NCBI GenBank assembly: GCA_002373555.1 | Contig: DFKM01000010.1 | Location: 6,975-12,691 of the forward strand | Source: Lachnospiraceae bacterium UBA3645 | Lineage (GTDB): Bacteria > Bacillota > Clostridia > Lachnospirales > Lachnospiraceae | DNA length: 5,717 nt | Reading direction: 5' to 3' | Shown: positions 1 through 4,524 of the stretch, in pieces | How the letters are laid out: each line of letters opens with the position of its first letter | How positions within the stretch are numbered: the first letter of the stretch is position 1 | Translations under genes and position numbers: made by a program | Notes under the pieces: generated by a model | What the model saw: only the letters and a program-made list of their open reading frames with translations | Told to the model about the DNA's origin: nothing | Database searches by the model: none

Positions 1-146
1 GCGGCAAGGTCACGGGCAGCGTATCCGCGAAGACGGATTATCTGATCAACAATGATATCCAGTCGCATTCTTCCAAGAACCGGAAGGCAAAGGAGCTGGG
101 GATTCCGATCATTTCGGAAGAAGAGTTCCTGGCGTTATTGAACTGA
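1..146 (+). CDS. ligA: C-terminal end of a BRCT-domain protein, probably NAD-dependent DNA ligase (partial)
   Basis: Only the last 47 codons are present; the gene enters from the left edge, with complete codons from position 3 and a TGA stop at 144-146. The peptide begins [15 protein letters not shown] and ends [20 protein letters not shown]. This is the classic second half of a BRCT domain: the small-residue/Ser-Lys-Thr turn after a Gly-Lys strand, a hydrophobic strand, then the Lys-Ala-x-x-Leu-Gly-Ile-x-Ile-Ile helix-strand and a Glu-rich final helix. In bacteria this domain, placed at the extreme C-terminus, is most typical of LigA, which seals nicks in duplex DNA using NAD+ during replication and repair; there the BRCT domain contributes to DNA binding. 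The segment between the second strand and the KAKELG helix reads [12 protein letters not shown], not the more usual GSKLDKA-type loop. Other BRCT proteins, such as exonuclease/BRCT fusions, cannot be excluded because the catalytic part is outside the window. BRCT identity is firm; LigA is likely. Confidence 0.68.
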   Translation, partial: GKVTGSVSAKTDYLINNDIQSHSSKNRKAKELGIPIISEEEFLALLN

Positions 147-152
147 ATCGTC

Positions 153-268
153 TGTCATCCTGAGAAGCGAAGCGGCGAAGGATCTTCGCCGTGAAGTCTT
201 CTGCTTTACAAAAACCGAAGGATTCAAGCGGTGGATACTTCGACTCACTTCGTTCACTCAGCATGACA
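153..268. repeat. 116-nt imperfect palindromic intergenic repeat, copy A
   Basis: The ends are inverted: TGTCATCCTGAG (153-164) pairs with CTCAGCATGACA (257-268) at 11 of 12 positions. Inside, CGAAGGATC (176-184) can pair with the matching part of GTGGATACTTCG (231-242), and CGAAG (168-172) with CTTCG (248-252), so the whole unit can fold into one long hairpin. A competing local hairpin, GGCGAAG-GAT-CTTCGCC (174-190), has a perfect 7-bp stem. The right half (211-268) matches 2951-3008 at 46 of 58 aligned positions without gaps, and the left half recurs at 3016-3066. The element starts 6 nt after the upstream stop codon and ends about 50 nt before mgtC. It encodes nothing credible. It looks like a member of a dispersed REP/MITE-like family; from memory, TGTCATCCTGAG-type repeats recur between genes in unrelated bacteria, which I cannot verify here. 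Confidence 0.82.
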
Positions 269-319
269 TGACGAAATCGCAGATGGTCATACAGCGACAC
301 AGAAAGGGCGGGAATAAAC

Positions 320-1033
320 ATGTTCGGCACAATGTCAAGATTCAATCCGGAAGTGATCCTGACAGCGTCAGATAATATCGAATTTTTAATTCGCATCGTT
401 TTTGCTGCGGTCATGGGTATGCTCATCGGCATCGAACGTGCCAAGCGGCTCAAGGAAGCCGGTATCCGGACGCACTGTATCGTCGCGATGACATCAGCAG
501 TGTTCATGATCATCTCCAAATACGCATTTTTGGATGTTGCTGCTGTGGAAGGAGTCCGGGGAGCGGATCCCGCAAGAATTGCTGCGCAGGTCGTCAGCGG
601 CATTTCTTTCCTGGGCGCCGGCATCATTTTCAAGCATGGCAAGAATACCGTCAAGGGACTGACAACGGCAGCCGGTATCTGGGCGACAGCAGCCGTCGGT
701 ATGGCCTGCGGTGCCGGTATGTTCTGGGTCGCCGTAGCCGAATCGGCTCTGCTGCTGATCCTGCAGACATTCCTGCACAAACATCAGACCGGCAGCGATA
801 TGCTGACGGAGCAGGAAATCAGCATCGTTCTGAGTACAGAAGACCGGGATGACTTCAACCGGCTGATTGACGATCATGAGTGTCTGATCGATAAGAGCAA
901 GATCGAAAAGAACGAAAACCTGATCCGGATGGTCCTGTTTGTCCGCGCAAAAAATCCGGTCACCTATGAGGAAACGATAGAGTTTATCCATACCCACCCT
1001 TCGGTGACGGAATTCAACGTCGATACGATGTGA
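320..1033 (+). CDS. MgtC/SapB family inner-membrane protein
   Basis: A 237-aa protein with an N-terminal membrane domain (about residues 20-150, four to five hydrophobic segments) and a soluble C-terminal domain (about 165-237) with the beta-alpha-beta pattern of the ACT-like tail seen in longer MgtC proteins. The family signature is clear: GMLIGIER followed by GIRTH (33-52), VSGISFLGAGII (92-103) and VKGLTTAAGIWATAAVG (111-127). In Salmonella, MgtC supports growth in low magnesium and in macrophages and acts on the F1Fo ATP synthase; in Gram-positive bacteria the role of the family is poorly defined, so magnesium or membrane-stress adaptation is only inference. The ATG at 320 has a purine-rich GGGCGGG-like site about 7 nt upstream; an in-frame ATG at 332 is the alternative. 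The next gene, an MscS channel, begins 22 nt after the stop, suggesting an operon. Family call is secure; the exact function is not. Confidence 0.93.
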   Translation: MFGTMSRFNPEVILTASDNIEFLIRIVFAAVMGMLIGIERAKRLKEAGIRTHCIVAMTSAVFMIISKYAFLDVAAVEGVRGADPARIAAQVVSGISFLGAGIIFKHGKNTVKGLTTAAGIWATAAVGMACGAGMFWVAVAESALLLILQTFLHKHQTGSDMLTEQEISIVLSTEDRDDFNRLIDDHECLIDKSKIEKNENLIRMVLFVRAKNPVTYEETIEFIHTHPSVTEFNVDTM

Positions 1034-1055
1034 TCGCCCTACAGGAGATTTGAGA

Positions 1056-2006
1056 ATGGACACAATTGCCGAATCAATTGAAAATCTGGAAAACTACGAG
1101 GAGGTCAAAGGCACGGCGAAAGGCTTTCTCGCGATTCTGACATCCAATGATCTGTACTACGGCATCTTTCTGCTGGTGGTCATGTTCATTGCCGTCAATA
1201 TTGTAGATGTCATGTTCTGGCCGCTCCGCAAGGCCGGCAAAGAAAACATCACGCTGAGCTTTATCAAGCTGTGCATCAAGGCCTTTATCGTCATTATCCT
1301 GGGCATGAAGATCCTCGGCCTGATCCCCGGCATGGATGATTTTACGAGCCAGATCCTGATGTCTTCTTCGCTCATCGTGGTCGTTCTCGGATTTGTTTTC
1401 CAGGAAGGCTTAAGCAATATCGTACACGGCGTGATCATCTCGATCTTCAAGCCGTTCAATATCGGCGACAGAGTGCATGTGTCGATCGATGGCGAGAGCA
1501 TCACCGGTTATATCCAGGCGATCGATCTGCGGCATACGATTATCAACAATGTCATGAGCGCTTCCCGCGTGGTGGTTCCGAACTCCAAGATGGATCTCTG
1601 CGTGATCGATAACTATTATTACGGGAAGGAGCATTTCAGTACGAATTTCATGGATATCTCCGTGACGTATGAGTGCGATCTGGAGAAAGCGCTGAAGGTG
1701 CTGGAGGAAGTGATCCTTGCCCATCCGATGGTCAAACAGACAAGAGAAGAGAAGCATATCACAGGCCCGCTGAATCCGATGGTGCGGGAGCTTGGCGATT
1801 CGGCGATCTATCTGCGTGCCGTAGTCACGACGCTTACCGTGGAGGATAACTTCCAGGCCTGCAGCGATATCCGAAGGGAACTGGTCGCCCGCTTCAAGGC
1901 CGATCCGGATCTTGACTTTGCTTATCCCCATCTGCATCTGGTACAGGATGAGTATTCCGAGCGGGTGCTGAGAAAGAAGCCGGGAGAGGGATCTGTGGCG
2001 GACTGA
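1056..2006 (+). CDS. MscS-family mechanosensitive ion channel
   Basis: A 316-aa small-conductance mechanosensitive channel. Three hydrophobic segments lie at about residues 34-58, 67-92 and 100-131; the third is the pore-lining helix, with the Gly/Ala/Ser-rich run LGFVFQEGLSNIVHG (111-125). It is followed by the family hallmark FKPFNIGDRV (131-140), the start of the cytoplasmic beta domain, then VVVPNSKM (172-179) and the C-terminal alpha/beta vestibule to about residue 297. Channels of this type open under membrane tension and release solutes during hypo-osmotic shock. Length is close to the canonical 280-300 residues, so there are no large extra domains; the charged N-terminal stretch (1-30) and basic tail (303-310) are modest additions. 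The ATG at 1056 is chosen because AGGAG at 1043-1047 lies 8 nt upstream; a TTG at 1050 would be only 2 nt from that site. Very probably co-transcribed with the MgtC-family gene. Confidence 0.95.
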   Translation: MDTIAESIENLENYEEVKGTAKGFLAILTSNDLYYGIFLLVVMFIAVNIVDVMFWPLRKAGKENITLSFIKLCIKAFIVIILGMKILGLIPGMDDFTSQILMSSSLIVVVLGFVFQEGLSNIVHGVIISIFKPFNIGDRVHVSIDGESITGYIQAIDLRHTIINNVMSASRVVVPNSKMDLCVIDNYYYGKEHFSTNFMDISVTYECDLEKALKVLEEVILAHPMVKQTREEKHITGPLNPMVRELGDSAIYLRAVVTTLTVEDNFQACSDIRRELVARFKADPDLDFAYPHLHLVQDEYSERVLRKKPGEGSVAD

Positions 2007-2014
2007 TCCTGACG

Positions 2015-2043
2015 TTGCATAATCCGACGGTTTTTGTTATACT
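2015..2043 (+). promoter_or_regulatory. Extended -10 promoter for the secreted 175-aa protein
   Basis: TTGCAT (2015-2020) and TATACT (2038-2043) are separated by exactly 17 nt, and TG stands one base before the -10 (2035-2036), the extended -10 arrangement recognised by the housekeeping sigma factor. Transcription would begin near 2050, about 40 nt before the chosen start codon. It lies immediately after the mscS stop, so the downstream gene can be transcribed independently. No terminator is visible between mscS and this promoter. Confidence 0.7.
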
Positions 2044-2089
2044 GTTTCATAAGAAAGATCATCAGCAGTTCAGTCAGGAGGAAATGGAA

Positions 2090-2617
2090 ATGAAGTGCTT
2101 TAAGAAATATGTTGTTCTGTTCCTTGCAGCATTGCTGATCACCGGCCTTTTTGCACCGGCCGCGCAGGCAGCTACAAGTGTGACAGCAAAAAGATGCGTC
2201 CATACGGAACAACTGAAGACGATCAAAAAGTATGCCGCGACAGTAAAGCCCGGCACGACGAATCTGAAGGTGAAGATGGGCGAAGGCTTCCTCAAGTTCA
2301 CCGCCCCTAAGACAAAGACGTACAAATTCACATTCTCCAACATGACCGGCAAGTATACCCTGGAGGGCTACGTACAGTTCTACAGAAAGGATAATGCCGA
2401 TAAGAAGATGGTAGAAACATTCAATGTTTCCACGAAGGGCGGGAAGACCGATACCCTGTATCTGGCGATCAACGGCGTCGAGCATCAGGGCGGCAAGCTG
2501 AAGAACCGCCCGCTGCAGAACCGCACCGGTTCCGTGAAACTGAAAAAAGGACAGGTGATCTATATGTATTATCAGGCGACACCTGCCCACAGCACCTGCA
2601 AACTGGTCATTAAGTAA
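2090..2617 (+). CDS. Small secreted protein with Sec signal peptide, function unknown
   Basis: A 175-aa exported protein that I do not recognise. The N-terminus is a textbook signal peptide: Lys-rich start (MKCFKK), hydrophobic core (residues 7-20) and an AQA-A signal peptidase I site predicted after residue 27. No lipobox is seen, so it is probably released or wall-associated. The mature part (about 148 aa) is basic and rich in Lys, Thr and aromatic residues in alternating strand-like patterns: GEGFLKFTAPKTKTYKFTFS (65-84), a Tyr-rich strand region (89-99) and KKGQVIYMYYQAT (152-164). This resembles beta-sandwich domains of the PPC type in secreted proteins, an inference from pattern only. 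Two mature cysteines (36 and 170) sit near the ends and could form a disulfide. The ATG at 2090 is preferred to one at 2084 because AGGAGG (2076-2081) lies 8 nt from the former and only 2 nt from the latter. It has its own promoter and faces a convergent gene 5 nt beyond its stop. Confidence 0.85.
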   Translation: MKCFKKYVVLFLAALLITGLFAPAAQAATSVTAKRCVHTEQLKTIKKYAATVKPGTTNLKVKMGEGFLKFTAPKTKTYKFTFSNMTGKYTLEGYVQFYRKDNADKKMVETFNVSTKGGKTDTLYLAINGVEHQGGKLKNRPLQNRTGSVKLKKGQVIYMYYQATPAHSTCKLVIK

Positions 2618-2622
2618 GGAGA

Positions 2623-2910
2623 TCAGACTTCGATCCGGGTCACTTCTTCCCGGTCGAATTCCGGATGCCAGCGGACAAAGACCGCGCCATCCTCCATCCA
2701 CATATCCTTGTCGTATTCGCGGCTGTCAAGATCATAGACTTTGATCCTGGCGCCGCTTTTGTCATATACGGAAAGACGGGTGTGCTTTGCGAGAACAAAA
2801 TCGCTGACACAGTAGCCGGCGTCGTCCTCTTCCCAGAATTCTTCGAGGCGGAAGATTTTGTCTGCGTTTTCAATCTGCTTAAATATAATCACTTCGTCTT
2901 TTTTATGCAT
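2623..2910 (-). CDS. Conserved-looking hypothetical protein, 95 aa, acidic
   Basis: A 95-aa cytoplasmic protein with no signal peptide or membrane segment; I do not recognise a family. It is strongly acidic (many Asp/Glu, for example EEFWEEDD at 23-30) and seems to be mostly beta strand, with alternating hydrophobic runs in SDFVLAKHTRLSVYD (36-50), ARIKVYDLDS (54-63) and GAVFVRWHPEFDREEV (75-90). It reads as a genuine gene: the ATG at 2908-2910 is preceded on the minus strand by GGAGG with 8 nt spacing, and an extended -10 promoter lies just upstream. The open frame continues further upstream to 3093, but that extension is the translated palindromic repeat and bypasses the ribosome site, so it is rejected. 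Its stop lies 5 nt from the stop of the convergent secreted-protein gene; its start is divergent from the Nudix operon. Confidence 0.75.
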   Translation of the reverse strand: MHKKDEVIIFKQIENADKIFRLEEFWEEDDAGYCVSDFVLAKHTRLSVYDKSGARIKVYDLDSREYDKDMWMEDGAVFVRWHPEFDREEVTRIEV

Positions 2911-2930
2911 AGTGTTTTCCTCCGACAAAC

Positions 2931-2939
2931 AGTATAGCA
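2931..2939 (-). promoter_or_regulatory. Extended -10 element for the 95-aa gene
   Basis: On the minus strand this reads TGC-TATACT, an extended -10 with five of six consensus bases, about 20 nt upstream of the ATG. The position expected for a -35 box (around 2954-2959, reading TTCGGT) is a poor match and lies inside the palindromic repeat. Transcription would start very near the ribosome binding site, giving a short leader. Confidence 0.55.
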
Positions 2940-2950
2940 TAAGTTTTACT

Positions 2951-3076
2951 AAAACCGAAACCCTGACGCGGTGGATACTTCGCTTCACTCCGTTCGCTCT
3001 GTATGACAAACGTTCTGTCATCCTGAGCCTGCGAGGGATCCACGCCATGCATTCTTCTATTTTGCAAAAACCAAAG
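2951..3076. repeat. Palindromic intergenic repeat, copy B, halves in swapped order
   Basis: The stretch 2951-3008 is the right half of the repeat seen at 211-268 (46 of 58 identical, no gaps). It is followed after 7 nt by the left half (3016-3066), then by AAAACCAAAG (3067-3076), which matches the first bases of another right half (AAAACCGAAG at 211-220) before similarity stops. The order is thus right-left instead of left-right, as expected for two head-to-tail units, each truncated. Because the halves are mutually complementary, the pair forms a long stem-loop. The apical stem GCTCTGTATGACA (2996-3008) with TGTCATCCTGAGC (3016-3028) pairs at 11 of 13 positions around a 7-nt loop. A basal stem joins GTGGATACTTCGC (2971-2983) to GCGAGGGATCCAC (3031-3043) with one mismatch and one G-U pair. 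It lies between divergent promoters. Confidence 0.82.
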
Positions 3077-3092
3077 CAGTGTTTCCCTTTCA

Positions 3093-3121
3093 TTGACTTA
3101 ATCCCCGTTTGGTGATACGAT
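3093..3121 (+). promoter_or_regulatory. Candidate promoter of the Nudix-map-deacetylase operon
   Basis: TTGACT (3093-3098, five of six consensus) is followed after exactly 17 nt by TACGAT (3116-3121, four of six). It sits just outside the palindromic repeat and predicts a leader of about 38 nt before the GTG start at 3166. A weaker alternative is TTGGTG (3109-3114) with AATATT (3132-3137), also at 17 nt spacing. Confidence 0.5.
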
Positions 3122-3151
3122 TAACAACTGGAATATTTTCAGATCCGACCG

Positions 3152-3158
3152 AAGGAGG
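3152..3158 (+). promoter_or_regulatory. Ribosome binding site that fixes the GTG start of the Nudix gene
   Basis: AAGGAGG is a full anti-Shine-Dalgarno match with 7 nt to the GTG at 3166-3168. It decides the start: the same frame stays open back to a TTG at 3109, but nothing resembling this site precedes that codon. Confidence 0.85.
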
Positions 3159-3165
3159 GTTTGCA

Positions 3166-3654
3166 GTGACAGAAGCAACCAGTTGCGGCGGTATTGTGAT
3201 CTATCGTGGTAAGATCCTGCTGCTATATAAGAATATCAGAGGAAAATACGAGGGCTGGGTGCTCCCGAAAGGAACTGTCGAAAAGGGAGAGACACACGAG
3301 GAGACGGCCCTCCGCGAAGTGAAGGAGGAATCCGGAGTCAGCGCCGAGATCGTCAAATATCTGGGCGAGAGCCATTACACCTTCCAGGTATCACAGGATG
3401 AGATCAGCAAGAGCGTCCACTGGTACCTGATGACCGCCGGCGGATACTACAGCCGGCCGCAGAGAGAAGAGTATTTCCAGGATTCGGGATATTACAAATA
3501 TCACGAAGCCTACCATCTACTCAAATTCGCAAATGAAAAGCAGATGCTTGAAAAAGCCTATGAAGAGTACAGGGAACTGAGAAAACAGGGACTTTGGAGA
3601 GACAAGAACCAGACACCGGGAGCAGATGATGGAAAAGAAGATTGGAAGAAATGA
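3166..3654 (+). CDS. Nudix hydrolase (MutT/Ap4A-hydrolase-like)
   Basis: A 162-aa protein with a perfect Nudix box at residues 36-58: Gly36, five residues, Glu42, seven residues, then REVKEESGV (50-58), matching G-x5-E-x7-REUxEExGU. The two glutamates of the EE pair and the REU glutamate are the metal ligands in this family, which hydrolyses nucleoside diphosphates linked to another moiety. The N-terminal strand [17 protein letters not shown] (6-22) and the WVLPKG approach to the box (31-36) resemble MutT and bacterial diadenosine polyphosphate hydrolase-like members, but substrate cannot be read from sequence. After the core (to about 140) there is a Lys/Glu-rich helix (about 120-148) and a short hydrophilic tail. 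It starts with GTG, fixed by AAGGAGG 7 nt upstream. It is first in an operon: its last 26 nt overlap the methionine aminopeptidase gene in another frame. Confidence 0.93.
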   Translation: MTEATSCGGIVIYRGKILLLYKNIRGKYEGWVLPKGTVEKGETHEETALREVKEESGVSAEIVKYLGESHYTFQVSQDEISKSVHWYLMTAGGYYSRPQREEYFQDSGYYKYHEAYHLLKFANEKQMLEKAYEEYRELRKQGLWRDKNQTPGADDGKEDWKK

Positions 3655-4504
3655 GCCGTGCTGGTGCGGCAGCGGAAAGAAGTACAAACATTGTCACGAA
3701 GCGATCGATGAGAAGATCCGAAGATTTGCCGATGCCGGCCATATCGTGCCGACACGGGATCTCCTGAAGACCCCCGAGCAGATCCAGGGGATCCGGGAGA
3801 GCGCAAAGATCAACAACGCAGTTCTGGATGCGGTCGCCGCACAGATCCATGCCGGTATGAGCACCCAGGATATCGACGATATTGTCTATAAGGTGACCAC
3901 GGAAGCCGGTGCGATCCCGGCACCCCTGAATTATGAAGGCTTCCCGAAGAGCGTCTGCACTTCGATCAACGACGAAGTCTGTCACGGCATTCCTTCCGAA
4001 GACATCATACTGCAGGAGGGCGATATCATCAATGTTGACGTTTCTACGATCTACAAGGGATATTTTTCCGATGCTTCCAGAATGTTCATGATCGGCGAAG
4101 TCAGCCCGGAACGTGAACGTCTTGTCCGCGTGGCGCACGAATGCGTCTACAAAGGCCTGGAGCAGGTGAAGCCCTGGGGCTTCATGGGAGACATGGGCGC
4201 CGCTGTACACGCGCATGCGCTGGAGAACGGCTATTCGGTAGTCGCGGATATCGGCGGTCATGGCGTCGGCAATGAATTCCATGAGGAACCGTTCGTCAGC
4301 TATGTAACCGAACCCGGTACGGAGATGCTTCTGGTCCCCGGTATGGTCTTCACGATCGAGCCCATGGTCAATGCCGGCACAGACGAATTCTGTGAAGACG
4401 AAGACAACGGCTGGACCATCTACACCTGGGACGGCGAAGATTCCGCTCAGTGGGAGATCACGGTACTGGTGACGGAGGATGGATACGAAGTCCTGGCGGA
4501 CTAA
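3629..4504 (+). CDS. map: Type I methionine aminopeptidase with N-terminal SEC-C zinc motif
   Basis: A 291-aa enzyme that removes the initiator methionine from nascent proteins when the second residue is small. The N-terminus carries a SEC-C metal-binding motif, [17 protein letters not shown] (7-23), with Cys11, Cys13, Cys22 and His23 as likely zinc ligands; in related proteins this module is thought to aid ribosome or protein contact. The catalytic domain (about 48-291) has all five expected metal ligands: Asp137 (NVDVS), Asp148 (FSDAS), His218 (EFHEEP), Glu244 (FTIEP) and Glu276 (SAQWE). The catalytic His119 lies in VCHGIP; the His119-Asp137-Asp148 spacings equal those of E. coli MetAP (79-97-108). 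The ATG at 3629 is chosen over the adjacent ATG at 3626 because GGGAG (3618-3622) then lies 6 nt away; the proteins differ by one Met. The start lies inside the Nudix gene, suggesting translational coupling. The next gene follows after 20 nt. Confidence 0.96.
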   Translation: MEKKIGRNEPCWCGSGKKYKHCHEAIDEKIRRFADAGHIVPTRDLLKTPEQIQGIRESAKINNAVLDAVAAQIHAGMSTQDIDDIVYKVTTEAGAIPAPLNYEGFPKSVCTSINDEVCHGIPSEDIILQEGDIINVDVSTIYKGYFSDASRMFMIGEVSPERERLVRVAHECVYKGLEQVKPWGFMGDMGAAVHAHALENGYSVVADIGGHGVGNEFHEEPFVSYVTEPGTEMLLVPGMVFTIEPMVNAGTDEFCEDEDNGWTIYTWDGEDSAQWEITVLVTEDGYEVLAD

Positions 4505-4524
4505 GCGATTATAAGGAGCGGTTT

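Noticed and set aside
263..293. Promoter for mgtC using ATGACA (263-268) from the repeat end and CATACA (288-293)
   Set aside because: The spacing is 19 nt and the -10 match is poor; the -35-like hexamer is simply the repeat terminus.
147..319. M-box or other magnesium riboswitch ahead of the MgtC-family gene
   Set aside because: The gap is mostly the palindromic repeat, and I find none of the conserved M-box segments.
1050..1055. TTG start for the MscS gene two codons upstream
   Set aside because: It would be only 2 nt from AGGAG; the ATG at 1056 has the normal 8-nt spacing.
320..1063. Long minus-strand open frames opposite the MgtC and MscS genes
   Set aside because: They are shadows of well-supported plus-strand genes, with no ribosome site or recognisable domain.
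2635..2653. CCGGG-9 nt-CCCGG hairpin as a terminator for the secreted-protein gene
   Set aside because: The stem is only 5 bp with a 9-nt loop and no following T-run, and it lies in the coding part of the convergent gene.
2911..3093. N-terminal extension of the 95-aa minus-strand protein, giving 156 aa
   Set aside because: The extension translates the palindromic repeat, while GGAGG and an extended -10 mark the internal ATG at 2910.
3109..3165. Upstream TTG start for the Nudix hydrolase
   Set aside because: There is no ribosome site before it, while AAGGAGG sits 7 nt before the GTG at 3166, where the family similarity also begins.
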